Shown: in pieces, positions 1-8,289 of the stretch
Numbering within the stretch: position 1 is the stretch's first letter
How the letters are laid out: every line of letters starts with the position of its first letter
Source: Planctomycetes bacterium UBA2386
GTDB taxonomy: Bacteria; Planctomycetota; UBA1135; UBA2386
DNA length: 21,060 nt
Assembly (NCBI GenBank): GCA_002343845.1
Contig: DDSQ01000068.1
Span: 1-21,060 of the forward strand
Direction: 5' to 3'
Translations under genes and position numbers: made by a program
The notes under the pieces: model-generated
The model's input: only the letters and a program-made list of their open reading frames with translations
Database searches by the model: none
Told to the model about the DNA's origin: nothing

Positions 1-899
1 TGATCGTGAAGGTGAAGGAGCCGCTGCCGACGGAGTACCCGTTGATCAAGAAGGGGCAGCTGCTGTTCACCTACTTCCACTTCGCCGCGGCGCGCGAGCT
101 CACCGAGGCGATGCTGAAGTCGGGGGCGAACTGCTTCGCCTACGAGACGCTGATCCACCGCAACTCGCTGCCCCTGTTGACGCCGATGAGCGAAGTCGCC
201 GGCCGCATGGCGATCCAGGTCGGCGCCGTCTGCCTCGAGAAGCACATGGGTGGCCGCGGCATCCTGCTCGGGGGCATCCCGGGCGTGGAACCGGCGACGG
301 TGGTGATCCTCGGCGGCGGCGTGGTCGGCACCAACGCCGCGAAGATGGCGGCGGGGCTCGGCGCCGACGTGCGCCTGCTCGACATCGACCTCGACCGCCT
401 GCGCTACCTGAGCGACGTGATGCCCGCGAACGTCACGCTGCTGCACAGCTCGCCGATCACCATCCGCGAGCAGATCGTGCACGCCGATCTCGTCGTCGGT
501 GCGGTGCTGGTGCAAGGAGCGCGCGCGCCGCGGCTGATCCGCCGCGAAGATCTGAAGTCGATGAAGGAAGGCTCGGTCATCGTCGACGTCGCGGTCGACC
601 AGGGTGGCTGCATCGAGACCTGCAAGCCGACCACGCACGCCGATCCGACCTACGTCGTCGATGGCGTCATGCACTACTGCGTCGCGAACATGCCCGGCGC
701 GGTGCCGCGCACGTCGACGTTCGGCCTGACCAACGCCACCGGCCCGTGGGCCAAGCGACTCGCCGGCATGGGCGCCGCGAAGGCCGCCGCTGATCCCGTG
801 CTCGGCACGGCCGCCAACGTGCTGGCCGGCCAGTGCACGCACCAGGGCGTCGCCGAAGCGTTCAACCTGCAGTACCGCGCGCCTGCATCGGTGCTGTGA
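1..899 (+). CDS. ald: Alanine dehydrogenase, 3' part (5' end outside window)
   Basis: This enzyme catalyses NAD-dependent reversible oxidative deamination of L-alanine to pyruvate and ammonia. The reading frame is open from the first base (codons start at position 3) and begins inside the conserved IVKVKEP segment, so the true start lies upstream and the N-terminal residues are missing. Visible family marks are FTYFHFAAA with the catalytic-region histidine, the Rossmann motif [14 protein letters not shown] followed by an acidic LLDID strand end (NAD binding), [13 protein letters not shown] with the conserved aspartate, [16 protein letters not shown], and the C-terminal [12 protein letters not shown]. 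The 298 visible residues fit a family length of about 370. The stop overlaps the uppP GTG start (GTGA), suggesting co-transcription. Family assignment is secure. Confidence 0.96.
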   Translation, partial: IVKVKEPLPTEYPLIKKGQLLFTYFHFAAARELTEAMLKSGANCFAYETLIHRNSLPLLTPMSEVAGRMAIQVGAVCLEKHMGGRGILLGGIPGVEPATVVILGGGVVGTNAAKMAAGLGADVRLLDIDLDRLRYLSDVMPANVTLLHSSPITIREQIVHADLVVGAVLVQGARAPRLIRREDLKSMKEGSVIVDVAVDQGGCIETCKPTTHADPTYVVDGVMHYCVANMPGAVPRTSTFGLTNATGPWAKRLAGMGAAKAAADPVLGTAANVLAGQCTHQGVAEAFNLQYRAPASVL

Positions 900-1738
900 T
901 CGGCGAGGCGGCGGCAGCCGACGGCTTCGGCATCGTCGAGGCCATCGTGCTCGGGCTGGTCGAGGGGCTCACCGAGTTCCTGCCGGTCAGCAGCACCGGG
1001 CATCTCATCGTCGTGCAGCGGCTGCTCGGGCTGCCCGCGAACGAGGTCAACAACGTCTTCGTGGTCGGCGTCCAGATCGGCGCGATCACCGCGATCCTCG
1101 TCCTCTACGCGCGGCGCCTGCTCGCGGCGGCGGCACGCTTGCCTTCGTTCCGTCGCGGCGAGCCGAACCTGCTGATCCAGATCGTGGTCGCGGCGATGCC
1201 GGCGGCCGTGCTCGGACTGCTGTTCGACGAGCAGATCGATGCGCACCTGTTCACGGCTGGCGTCGTCGCGGCGACGATGGTCGGCGGCGGCGTCCTGCTG
1301 CTGCTGCTCGAACGTTGGCTCGCGCGTGGTGCGCCGGCCGAACGCACGCTGGAGACCATGTCGTACCGCACGGCGCTGGCCATCGGGTTGTTCCAGTGCC
1401 TCGCGCTGGTGCCCGGGACCAGCCGGTCCGCGGCGATGATCGGGGGTGCTCTGCTGCTCGGGTTGTCGCGCACCGCCGCGGCGGAGTTCTCGTTCCTGGT
1501 CGGGTTGCCGGTGCTCTACGGCGCTGGAGTGCTCAAGCTGGCGACGCACGCCGAACTGCTGGCGGGGGAGCTGGTGCTCCCGTTCGTGGTCGCAACCGCG
1601 GTGTCGTTCGCGAGCGCGCTCCTGGTGGTCGCGCCGTTCGTGCGCTTCCTGCGCCAGCACACGTTCGCGCCGTTCGCCTGGTACCGCCTCGTCGCCGGCC
1701 TGCTGCTGGTGCTGGCGCTCGTCGTCGGCTGGTTGTGA
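896..1738 (+). CDS. uppP: Undecaprenyl-diphosphatase UppP (BacA family)
   Basis: UppP is an integral membrane phosphatase that recycles undecaprenyl pyrophosphate to the monophosphate carrier for peptidoglycan and other envelope polymers, and it can confer bacitracin tolerance. The GTG at 896 was chosen because it overlaps the ald stop (GTGA) and gives 280 aa, the usual family size. An upstream ATG at 833 would add 21 residues translated from inside ald. Diagnostic motifs are [14 protein letters not shown] (about residues 23-36, with the two glutamates and the histidine) and PGTSRSAAM (about 173-181, with the catalytic-type arginine 177). About eight hydrophobic segments follow the family pattern. 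It converges on the small gene at 1743 with a gap of only 4 bp. Confidence 0.95.
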   Translation: MIGEAAAADGFGIVEAIVLGLVEGLTEFLPVSSTGHLIVVQRLLGLPANEVNNVFVVGVQIGAITAILVLYARRLLAAAARLPSFRRGEPNLLIQIVVAAMPAAVLGLLFDEQIDAHLFTAGVVAATMVGGGVLLLLLERWLARGAPAERTLETMSYRTALAIGLFQCLALVPGTSRSAAMIGGALLLGLSRTAAAEFSFLVGLPVLYGAGVLKLATHAELLAGELVLPFVVATAVSFASALLVVAPFVRFLRQHTFAPFAWYRLVAGLLLVLALVVGWL

Positions 1739-1742
1739 CGCG

Positions 1743-2012
1743 TCAGCTGCGGCGGTAACCGAGCTGCCGCACGACCAGCAGGACCTCGCTCCAGCTCGGG
1801 AACGGTCGGCCGTGCTCCTGCTTGAAACGGTCGATCGCGGCGATGAACTCGAGCGCCTCGGCGTCGACTTCGGCGAGCGCGGGTGACGAACGCTCGGCAT
1901 CGCCGGCCTTCGCCGCGCTCTTGGTGCGCTTGGGCGCAGGGGCGCGCTTCTGGGTCGTGCGCGCTGCCGGTCGTTTCTGCTTCCTGGTGGCGATCGCCAT
2001 CGCCAGGGTCAT
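1743..2012 (-). CDS. Small conserved protein, basic N-terminus, planctomycete-type
   Basis: This 89-aa protein has unknown function. The first 40 residues are rich in Lys/Arg/Ala ([20 protein letters not shown]) and look disordered and possibly nucleic-acid binding. The last 40 form a compact acidic-to-aromatic segment ([20 protein letters not shown], then [19 protein letters not shown]) resembling a short helical module that I recall from many planctomycete hypothetical proteins. Its ATG overlaps the mtnA stop (ATGA), so it is probably translationally coupled to mtnA. A second in-frame ATG at 2000 is an alternative start. I know of no assigned function and infer none. Confidence 0.75.
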   Translation of the reverse strand: MTLAMAIATRKQKRPAARTTQKRAPAPKRTKSAAKAGDAERSSPALAEVDAEALEFIAAIDRFKQEHGRPFPSWSEVLLVVRQLGYRRS

Positions 2013-3058
2013 CGGCCCGACAGGCGCAGTGCCTTGATGCCCGCGGCGAACGGGGGGAGGAGCACGCCCTGGTCGGTGACGATTGCCGTGAGCAGTCGCG
2101 CGGGCGTCACGTCGAACGCCGGGTTGCGGGCCCCGACACCCGGCGGTGCGGTGCGCACACCGCCGAGCTCCGTGACCTCGGTGGCATCGCGTTCTTCGAT
2201 CGGGATGTGGCTGCCGTCGGGCAGTCGCACGTCGACGGTCGAGACCGGGGCCACGGTGTAGAACGGCACGTCGTGTGCCTTGCAGGCGAGCGCCACGCCG
2301 TAGGTGCCGACCTTGTTCGCGAAGTCGCCGTTGGCGGCGATGCGATCGGCCCCGACGACGGCCATCTGGACCTGGCCGCGTGCGATCAGGCCGGCCGCGG
2401 CGCCGTCGGCGAGCACTTCGACCGGAATGCCCTCGGCAGCGAGTTCGAGCGCGGTCAGGCGGGCGCCCTGCAGCAGCGGCCGAGTCTCGTCGGCGAGCAC
2501 GCGGAAGCGCTTGCCTGCCCGCCAGGCTGCGAACAAGGTCGCCAGCGCGGTGCCGTCGCCGACGGTCGCCAGGCGCCCGGTGTTGCAGTGGGTGAGCACG
2601 GTGCCGCCGTCGGGCACGAGGTCGGCGCCATGCCGGCCCATGCGTTCGCTCATCGCGACTTCGTCGGCGAAGATCGCGTTCGCTTCGAGCATCAGGCGCT
2701 CGAGGTTCGGCGCGGTGGCGATGGCCGCAAGGCACCGGTCGAGCGCCCACTGCAGGTTCACTGCCGTCGGGCGTGCGGCGGCGATCGTGCGCGCGGTGGC
2801 GTTGGCCGTCGCGACGAACGCGCTCGCGGCGGGAGCCCGGCTGCGCATGCCCAGCACCAGGCCGTAGGCGGCGGCAACGCCGATCGCCGGCGCGCCCCGC
2901 ACTCGCAGCATGCGGATGGCCTCGATCACGGTGGCGTCGGTGCGCAGTTGCAGCACGACGCGTTCGTGCGGCAGGCGCGTCTGGTCGAGAAGATCGAGCC
3001 AGCCATCCAAGCCGCCACGCCAGGCGAGCGTCGGCGGCAACGGCGGAAGTGTGGGCAT
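2009..3058 (-). CDS. mtnA: Methylthioribose-1-phosphate isomerase (aIF2B/eIF2B-like family)
   Basis: MtnA isomerises 5-methylthioribose-1-phosphate to 5-methylthioribulose-1-phosphate in the methionine salvage pathway, in the cytoplasm. The 349-aa product has the family layout. The N-terminal helical part contains [19 protein letters not shown]. The motif [19 protein letters not shown] carries the catalytic-type cysteine (Cys158), [20 protein letters not shown] carries the catalytic-type aspartate (Asp238), and [12 protein letters not shown] lies near the C-terminus. The start at 3058 lies 20 nt after the purC stop, and I see no Shine-Dalgarno sequence in that gap. In-frame extension further upstream would run through purC antisense-phase sequence and is rejected. 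No other methionine-salvage genes are in the window, so it could act in general MTA/5'-deoxynucleoside salvage. Confidence 0.95.
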   Translation of the reverse strand: MPTLPPLPPTLAWRGGLDGWLDLLDQTRLPHERVVLQLRTDATVIEAIRMLRVRGAPAIGVAAAYGLVLGMRSRAPAASAFVATANATARTIAAARPTAVNLQWALDRCLAAIATAPNLERLMLEANAIFADEVAMSERMGRHGADLVPDGGTVLTHCNTGRLATVGDGTALATLFAAWRAGKRFRVLADETRPLLQGARLTALELAAEGIPVEVLADGAAAGLIARGQVQMAVVGADRIAANGDFANKVGTYGVALACKAHDVPFYTVAPVSTVDVRLPDGSHIPIEERDATEVTELGGVRTAPPGVGARNPAFDVTPARLLTAIVTDQGVLLPPFAAGIKALRLSGR

Positions 3059-3078
3059 GGGGCGGTGGCGGAGTGCGA

Positions 3079-3969
3079 TCAGGCGGTCAATCGCTTCTGG
3101 ATTTCGGCGTAGGTTGCGGCGGTCTTCGCGACCACTTCCGGCGGCAACGCCGGCGGCGGCGGCGTCTTGTTCCAGCCGGTCGAGAGCAGCCAGTCGCGCA
3201 GGTACTGCTTGTCGAACGACGTCGGATTGGCGCCGGGCTTCACTTCGTGCGCGGGCCAGAAGCGGCTGCTGTCCGGCGTCAGGCACTCGTCGATCAGCAG
3301 CAGCTTGCCGTTGCGCAGGCCGAACTCGAACTTGGTGTCCGCGATGACGATGCCGCGCTGCCGTGCGTAGGCCCGCGCCTTCTTGTAGAGGGCGAGCGCG
3401 GCGTCGCGCGCCTGCACGGCGACGGCTTCGCCGACCTTCTCGACGACGCGCGCGAAGCTGATCGGCTCGTCGTGGCCGCTCTCGGCCTTGGTCGACGGCG
3501 TGAGGATCGGCGGGTCCAGTTCGCTGGCGTGCTGCAGTCCTTTGGGCAGCACAACGCCGCTGACGGCGCCGTCCTTCTGGTAGTCCTTCCAACCCGACCC
3601 GGTGAGGAAGCCGCGCACGACCCACTCGATGGGCAGCGGCTCGCACTTCATGCAGCGCATCGTGCGGCCGCGCAGGGCGGGCTTCCACTGCGCGGGCACG
3701 TCGGTCCAGGCATCGACGTCGGTCGACAGCAGGTGGTTTGGCACCACGTCGCGCAGCAGGCCGAGCCAGAACTTCGACGTCTCGGTCAGCACGCGGCCCT
3801 TGCCGGGGATGCCTTCGTTCATCACCACGTCGAAGGCGGAGATGCGGTCACTGGCGACCAGCAGCAGGTCGCCGTTGAGCTCGAAGATCTCGCGGACCTT
3901 GCCGCGGCCGAGGCGCTTCGCGAACGGCAACTCGAGGGAGAGGACCGGAAGGCTCACGCTGCCGATCAT
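3079..3969 (-). CDS. purC: Phosphoribosylaminoimidazole-succinocarboxamide synthase
   Basis: PurC (SAICAR synthetase) ligates aspartate to CAIR with ATP in de novo purine synthesis. The 296-aa product is the length of the longer, yeast/proteobacterial-type enzymes. Motifs include [10 protein letters not shown] (ATP-binding glycine/lysine strand), [44 protein letters not shown] and [10 protein letters not shown] with the metal/substrate acidic residues. The ATG at 3969 has no clear Shine-Dalgarno; a weak TACACG box lies about 12 nt upstream. It is the first gene of a purC-mtnA-small protein run on this strand with gaps of 20 and -4 nt. Confidence 0.96.
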   Translation of the reverse strand: MIGSVSLPVLSLELPFAKRLGRGKVREIFELNGDLLLVASDRISAFDVVMNEGIPGKGRVLTETSKFWLGLLRDVVPNHLLSTDVDAWTDVPAQWKPALRGRTMRCMKCEPLPIEWVVRGFLTGSGWKDYQKDGAVSGVVLPKGLQHASELDPPILTPSTKAESGHDEPISFARVVEKVGEAVAVQARDAALALYKKARAYARQRGIVIADTKFEFGLRNGKLLLIDECLTPDSSRFWPAHEVKPGANPTSFDKQYLRDWLLSTGWNKTPPPPALPPEVVAKTAATYAEIQKRLTA

Positions 3970-3984
3970 GCGCAGCGTGGTCGT

Positions 3985-4015
3985 GTAGGCAAGTGCGAGG
4001 CCGCCGCGGGCCTAC
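3985..4015. terminator. Possible terminator hairpin after the lipoprotein gene
   Basis: GTAGGC at 3985-3990 is perfectly repeated inverted as GCCTAC at 4010-4015. Inside it, AGGCC (3998) pairs with GGCCT (4009-4013). The structure overlaps the TAG stop of the lipoprotein gene and lies in the 42-nt gap before purC. There is no T-tract, so this could equally be fortuitous in GC-rich DNA. Confidence 0.3.
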
Positions 4016-5238
4016 GACTTCTGCCGCACGCCGAAGCCGAGGTTGAGCTCGGGGATGTTGTTGCTGCGGACTTCGAGGAAGTCGTCGACGAACACCAGGG
4101 TGTTGTAGCTGCGGTCGATTGCGGCGAACCACGTCTCGTTGGTGCCGCTGACGTTGATCGTCAAGCCGCCATCGGGCGCCAGCGTGTAGGTGCCCTGGTA
4201 GGAGAAGTCCTGGCCATCGTTGCCGACGGCATCGAGGCGGAAACCGTTGGGGGCCGTGAGCACGGCCGTCCCGACGAAGGCGTCGCTGCCCGAGTTGGTC
4301 GGGTTCACGAACATCGTCGAGCCGCCGACCAGGAACGTGCCCGGCACACGCACGCTGTCGACCGGAGTCGCCGGCGCGTCGAACTTGCGCACCAAGAACA
4401 CGAGGCCGGACTCGCCATCGCTCTCGTCGGCGTCGAGGCCGAGCACCAGGTTGTTCGTCGCCGCCGCTTGCACGACACGGCTGTCGGCCGGCTGGCCGGT
4501 GAGCTGGTACGAGACGGTGAGGTTGCAGGTGCCGTCGCCGCTGCCGTTGGTGAGCAGGTTCTGGATCGTGCCACCGAACACCAGTCCGCCTGTGCCCTGC
4601 GAGCCGGTGCCGCTGATCGTGCGCGCCGTGCCCGGTGCTCCGGCGGTGACCATGACGCCGCCGCGCGCGCCTCGCGCGACGTTGTCGGGCGACAGCAGCG
4701 TCTGGCCGAACACGACGTGCAGCGACAGCAGGTGCCAGGCGCCTTCCAGCTCGACCTGGCCGGTGAGGATGCGGGTGCCGACGTAGAGCCCGAGCGACTG
4801 GCTCGCCGGCGTCGACACGCGGTCGGTGAAGAACAGATCCGGGGTGCTGCCGGGAACCGTCAGGTCGGCGGCCCCGACCCGCCCATAGGCGCCGCGGAAC
4901 ACCACCGAGGGCTCGGAGTTGGCCCCGGGCACGAACAGCGCGAGGTCGCCTGGGTTCTCGAGCGCGTAGCGGGCCGCAGTGCTCGTCCCCGAACTGCGTG
5001 CCACCGTGTACGTGCCGTCGTCGAACAGGTTCAGCGTGCCCTGGTCGGTGAACACCGCGGTGGTCGGCACCGGGAAGGTGCCGAAGCCGCGCAACGCGCG
5101 GAACCCGTAGAGGTGGTGCGTGGCCGAGAACCGCACCTCGCTCAGCGGACGATCCTCCTCGCCGCCATCGGCGCAGCCGGTGAGGAACGACGTGGCGACG
5201 GCGAGAAGGGCGACGCGGAACTGGGTGCGAGGGTGCAA
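4012..5238 (-). CDS. Putative lipoprotein of unknown function
   Basis: I do not recognise the family. The 408-aa product starts at a TTG codon and has a short charged N-terminus, a hydrophobic run (VALLAVATSFLTG) and a lipobox LTGC at residues 19-22, so Cys22 is probably lipidated after signal peptidase II cleavage. The rest is rich in Gly, Thr, Ser and Val with repeated short strand-like segments such as GTLNLFDDGTYTVARSSGTS, QGTYTLAPDGGLTINVSG and ETWFAAIDRSYNTLVFVDDF. This suggests a secreted all-beta protein, perhaps with repeated units in which a value is plotted against a display-like strand. No enzyme motif is visible. It is transcribed divergently from the DUF3187 gene, and a TAGACT box sits 7 nt before the TTG. 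The TTG start is supported by the fit of the signal peptide. Confidence 0.85.
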   Translation of the reverse strand: MHPRTQFRVALLAVATSFLTGCADGGEEDRPLSEVRFSATHHLYGFRALRGFGTFPVPTTAVFTDQGTLNLFDDGTYTVARSSGTSTAARYALENPGDLALFVPGANSEPSVVFRGAYGRVGAADLTVPGSTPDLFFTDRVSTPASQSLGLYVGTRILTGQVELEGAWHLLSLHVVFGQTLLSPDNVARGARGGVMVTAGAPGTARTISGTGSQGTGGLVFGGTIQNLLTNGSGDGTCNLTVSYQLTGQPADSRVVQAAATNNLVLGLDADESDGESGLVFLVRKFDAPATPVDSVRVPGTFLVGGSTMFVNPTNSGSDAFVGTAVLTAPNGFRLDAVGNDGQDFSYQGTYTLAPDGGLTINVSGTNETWFAAIDRSYNTLVFVDDFLEVRSNNIPELNLGFGVRQKS

Positions 5239-5245
5239 GCGGCGC

Positions 5246-5251
5246 AGTCTA
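5246..5251 (-). promoter_or_regulatory. -10-like box TAGACT for lipoprotein gene
   Basis: On the minus strand TAGACT lies 7 nt upstream of the TTG start at 5238, in the context GGCTAGACTGCGCCGC. At that distance transcription would start at or next to the start codon, implying a leaderless mRNA. No convincing -35 hexamer is seen 17 nt further upstream. Confidence 0.4.
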
Positions 5252-5346
5252 GCCGCGGAGCGATGCCGGGAAACGCCGGGGCGCGCGGGCGACGGATCTC
5301 CTGGCGAGTCCCAGCCAAGAGTTCCATCCCGAGGAGTGGCCTCCTT

Positions 5347-5369
5347 CCCGGGTGCGTGATCGCACCGGG
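5347..5369. repeat. Inverted repeat in divergent intergenic region
   Basis: CCCGGGTGCG-TGAT-CGCACCGGG forms a 9-bp hairpin or dyad with one bulged G, 10 nt upstream of the TAGCGT box of the DUF3187 gene. It lies where a -35 element or operator would be. It could be a regulator site or a hairpin; nothing identifies a cognate factor. Confidence 0.35.
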
Positions 5370-5378
5370 CGCGTTGGC

Positions 5379-5384
5379 TAGCGT
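5379..5384 (+). promoter_or_regulatory. -10-like box TAGCGT for DUF3187 gene
   Basis: TAGCGT in the context GCTAGCGTTCCCGCC ends 9 nt before the ATG at 5394. No Shine-Dalgarno fits between them, so a leaderless transcript is likely. A near-identical string, GCTAACGTTCGCCGC, precedes qhpA at 8219. Confidence 0.4.
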
Positions 5385-5393
5385 TCCCGCCCG

Positions 5394-6428
5394 ATGCGCC
5401 TGGCCCTTGTCGGCAGTTCCCTGCTCGCTGCGTCCATGGCGGTGGGGTGTGTGCAGGCGCCGCGCTGGGGCGGGCCGATGCCGGTGCGCAACCAGCACCC
5501 GGCCCAGCTCACCGTTCTGCACATGCCGCCGGCGCGTGCCGCAGTCTTGGACAGCGGTGCCGTCGAGACGCGGTTCGACGCCGCCTACACGAGCCTGTGG
5601 TTGTCGGGCCAGGGCCCCGGCCGCACCTGGTTGATGGACGGCGAGTACCTGCGCGCGGGGCCGAAGGCACGGATCGGGCTTGGCCGCGGTTTGCAGTTCG
5701 GCATCGAGCTGCCCTTCGCGCACACCTCGGGCGGGTTCCTCGACGACTTCGTGATCGACTACCACGATGCGTTCGGCTTTCCCGATCAGGGGCGCGACGT
5801 CGCTCCGCGCGATGGCTTTGCCGTCCGGGCCGCACGGAACGGCACCGAGGTCTGGTCGGTCACGCGCGACAGCCTGCAGTTGCTCGACGTGCCGCTCATC
5901 CTGCAGTGGGAAGTGCTGCCCGCGGGATCGGGACGGCTTGGGCTCGCGGCGCGCGGCGCGATCGAGCTGCCGACCGGCGACGACGAGGACGGCTTTGGCT
6001 CCGGGGAACTCGAAGCGAGCTGCGGCCTGGTCGCGGAACTGCACGTCGGCGGCCTGGCGTTCACCAGCCATGCGCAACACACCTTCGCGGGCACACCGGC
6101 AGCGGCGCGCCGTTCGGGGCTGCACTTTGCGGATGTCACCGCGATCGGCGGTGGCGTCGAGGCGCCGGTGACGTCCGACCTCAGTCTGCTGGTGCAGACG
6201 GAGTACGAGACGTCGACGCTGCGGGAGTTCGGCTTGCGCGCGACGGACCGCGATCAGGGGATGCTGTGGATCGGCGCTCGCTGGCGCGCCACGACGCGGT
6301 GCGCCATCGAGGTCGGCTTCGGCGAAGACCTGATCGGGCTGGTGTCGCCGGACTTCACGGCCTGGCTTGGCATGGTGGTGGAACTCGGCGGCGCTGCCGA
6401 TCCCGCTCCCCCGCCAAGCTATCCATAA
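5394..6428 (+). CDS. DUF3187-family outer-membrane/lipoprotein
   Basis: The 344-aa product begins with a signal sequence MRLALVGSSLLAASMAVGC, where AVGC at 16-19 is an acceptable lipobox. The segment GGPMPVRNQHPAQLTVLHMP matches the N-terminal signature of DUF3187 proteins as I recall them (PF11383, predicted outer-membrane beta-barrels of unknown role). The remainder alternates polar and hydrophobic residues in strand-length segments (IGLGRGLQFGIELPFAHTSG, LGLAARGAIELPTGDDEDGF, SLLVQTEYETSTLREFGLR, CAIEVGFGEDLIGL), which fits a barrel. It precedes qhpF by 43 nt in the same direction, so read-through is possible, but nothing ties it to amine oxidation. Family assignment is moderate and function unknown. 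Confidence 0.82.
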   Translation: MRLALVGSSLLAASMAVGCVQAPRWGGPMPVRNQHPAQLTVLHMPPARAAVLDSGAVETRFDAAYTSLWLSGQGPGRTWLMDGEYLRAGPKARIGLGRGLQFGIELPFAHTSGGFLDDFVIDYHDAFGFPDQGRDVAPRDGFAVRAARNGTEVWSVTRDSLQLLDVPLILQWEVLPAGSGRLGLAARGAIELPTGDDEDGFGSGELEASCGLVAELHVGGLAFTSHAQHTFAGTPAAARRSGLHFADVTAIGGGVEAPVTSDLSLLVQTEYETSTLREFGLRATDRDQGMLWIGARWRATTRCAIEVGFGEDLIGLVSPDFTAWLGMVVELGGAADPAPPPSYP

Positions 6429-6450
6429 CAAACCTTATCAGAACTATTCC
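6421..6450 (+). promoter_or_regulatory. AT-rich island upstream of qhpF
   Basis: About 20 of 30 bases here are A/T, in a region where surrounding DNA is about 70% G/C. It begins at the TAA stop of the DUF3187 gene and ends just before the candidate qhpF starts. TTATCA (6435) and TATTCC (6445) are possible -10 boxes, but no clear -35 partner is seen. The likely role is the qhpF promoter. Confidence 0.35.
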
Positions 6451-6471
6451 TTGGGGAGCACCCTGGAGCCC

Positions 6472-8223
6472 GTGCCCTGGACGACCGCCTGGCAGCTCGC
6501 CAGTTCGGTTGGCCGCCGGCCGCTGCTCGAGCTCGCAGCGCTCGCGGTAGCTCAGGCCTTGCTGCCGCTGGCCGGGCTGGTCGCGATGCAGCGCCTGCTC
6601 GACGCGGTCGCCGCCGGGATCGGCGGCACGTTGCCGCCCACCGAGGCGATGGCTGCCGCGAGTCTGGCCGTCGCCTTGGCCGCCGGGATCGCCCTCGTCG
6701 GCAGTCTGGTCCAGGCCCGTCTCGTCGTGCGCAGCGAGGTCCACGGCCGCGAACTCGCCGATGCGACGACCCAGCGCGTTCAGGAACACGCCGCGACCCT
6801 CGACCTCGGCGACTTCGACCAGCCGGAGTGCCACGAACGGATGCAGCGCGCCGGCGCCGAAGCAGCGACGCGCCCGGTGCGGCTCGTCCAGGACGGCGTC
6901 GCGGTGCTGGTCGCCGGGATCGGCATGCTGGCGATGGCTGGCTGGCTTCTGCTGGTCGAGCCGTGGCTGCCCTTGGTCGTCGTTGCCTCGGCACTGCCGG
7001 TGGCCTTCGTGCGCCAGCGCCACGCCGCCGACCGGCTGCGCTGGCAGCAGCAGAACGTCGGCGCGCAGCGGGACGTCGGCTACACGGGTGCGTTGCTGAC
7101 GGGACGGGCGACCGCGCCGGAAGTCCGCGTGCTCGGTGTCGCCGCCTGGTTGGGTCAACGCCTGGGCGCGCTGCGGGCAGGGCTGCGGCAGTCGCTGGCG
7201 ACCTTGGCGCGGCGGCGCAGTCGCGACGAAGTGTGGGTCGCAGCGGTGCGCAGTGCCGGGCTGTTCGGCGCGTACTTCGTGCTGGCGCGCGCGGCGCTGG
7301 CGGGTGGGTTGTCGCTCGGCGAACTCGTGCTCCATGCGCAGGCGGCGCAGCGGGCGCAGAACGGCGTACGCGATCTGCTCGCGGCGCTCGCCGCCGGCCG
7401 CGAGCACCGCCAGTTCTTGCGCCCGGTGGTGGAGTTCCTGTCCCGCGGCCCGGCGGTGGTGGCGACTCCCCCGCCACGCACTCCCCCGCCGGGTCCGTTG
7501 GCGCTCGCGGCGAGCGACGTCGGGTTTCGTTACGCGGGTGGTCCGCGCGAAGCACTCGATGGCGTCACGTTCACGATTGCCGCCGGCGAGTACGTCGGCG
7601 TGCTCGGCGGCAATGGCAGCGGCAAGTCGACGTTGGTGAAGTTGCTCGCGCGGCTCTACGACCCGAGCGTCGGCCGGCTCGAAGCGAACGGCGTCGACTT
7701 GCGGCACTGCGAGCCGGCGGCATGGCGCGCACGACTGTCGGTGCTCACGCAGGACGGTTCGCTGCTCGAACTCAGCGTGCGCGAGAACCTCGAGCTGGGA
7801 CGGTCCGCACCGGCCACCGATGCGGAGATCGCGCGGGTTCTCGCCGTGGTCGGCCTCGAAGAGGCGGTCGCGCGCCTGCCCGCGGGCCTCGCCACGCCAT
7901 GCTCGCGCCGGATCGACGGCGGCGTCGACTGGAGCAGCGGCGAACAGCGCCGGCTGCGCATCGCCCGCGCCTTGCTGCGCCGGGCCGACCTGCTGGTCCT
8001 CGACGAACCGTTCGCCGGGCTCGACGCCGGCAGCGTGGCGACGGTGGCAGCGCACCTGCGCACGCTGCCGGGCACCCGCATCGTCGTCGAGCATCGGCTC
8101 GAGCCGTTGCGGCACTGCGATCGCATCCTGGTCCTGCGCGACGGCCGGCTGGTGGCCCATGGCACCCCCGCCGAACTCGCAGCCACCGATCCGGCCTTCG
8201 CGTCCTTGCGCCCGCCTCGCTAA
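6472..8223 (+). CDS. qhpF: ABC exporter, fused permease-ATPase, QhpF-like
   Basis: This is a half-transporter of 583 aa from the GTG at 6472. TTG at 6451 is a possible alternative start, and the ATG at 6367 is rejected because it lies inside the preceding gene. Residues 1-330 hold about six hydrophobic segments (for example 20-40, 60-80, 143-180). The C-terminal nucleotide-binding domain has Walker A GGNGSGKST (Lys385), Q-loop LTQD, a divergent signature WSSGEQRR (487-494) in place of LSGGQ, Walker B LLVLDEPFAGLD (Asp511, Glu512) and switch His541. The domain order and switch residues indicate an exporter. Its position directly upstream of qhpA matches QhpF, the ABC protein of known qhp loci presumed to export modified QhpC. 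The specific role is inferred from context; the ABC family is certain. Confidence 0.88.
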   Translation: MPWTTAWQLASSVGRRPLLELAALAVAQALLPLAGLVAMQRLLDAVAAGIGGTLPPTEAMAAASLAVALAAGIALVGSLVQARLVVRSEVHGRELADATTQRVQEHAATLDLGDFDQPECHERMQRAGAEAATRPVRLVQDGVAVLVAGIGMLAMAGWLLLVEPWLPLVVVASALPVAFVRQRHAADRLRWQQQNVGAQRDVGYTGALLTGRATAPEVRVLGVAAWLGQRLGALRAGLRQSLATLARRRSRDEVWVAAVRSAGLFGAYFVLARAALAGGLSLGELVLHAQAAQRAQNGVRDLLAALAAGREHRQFLRPVVEFLSRGPAVVATPPPRTPPPGPLALAASDVGFRYAGGPREALDGVTFTIAAGEYVGVLGGNGSGKSTLVKLLARLYDPSVGRLEANGVDLRHCEPAAWRARLSVLTQDGSLLELSVRENLELGRSAPATDAEIARVLAVVGLEEAVARLPAGLATPCSRRIDGGVDWSSGEQRRLRIARALLRRADLLVLDEPFAGLDAGSVATVAAHLRTLPGTRIVVEHRLEPLRHCDRILVLRDGRLVAHGTPAELAATDPAFASLRPPR

Positions 8224-8226
8224 CGT
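8221..8226 (+). promoter_or_regulatory. -10-like box TAACGT before qhpA
   Basis: TAACGT overlaps the qhpF stop codon in the context GCTAACGTTCGCCGC, nearly the same as the box before the DUF3187 gene (GCTAGCGTTCCCGCC). If used, it would give a leader of about 55 nt for qhpA, ending in a normal Shine-Dalgarno. The alternative is read-through from qhpF. Confidence 0.35.
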
Positions 8227-8289
8227 TCGCCGCGATCCGCGCCGGCGTCCTGCCTGCGCGCCCCCCGCGTCTCGCTGGAGTTCTCAGGC

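Noticed and set aside
2773..5634. 953-aa plus-strand open frame opposite mtnA, purC and the lipoprotein gene
   Set aside because: It is Arg/Ala/Gly-rich with no recognisable domain and lies antisense to well-supported genes; long shadow frames are expected at this GC content.
6367..6471. ATG at 6367 as the start of the ABC exporter
   Set aside because: It would overlap the end of the DUF3187 gene by about 60 nt and add a polar, non-family N-terminus.
6355..8160. 601-aa minus-strand open frame opposite the ABC exporter
   Set aside because: The opposite strand carries all the ABC ATPase motifs in order.
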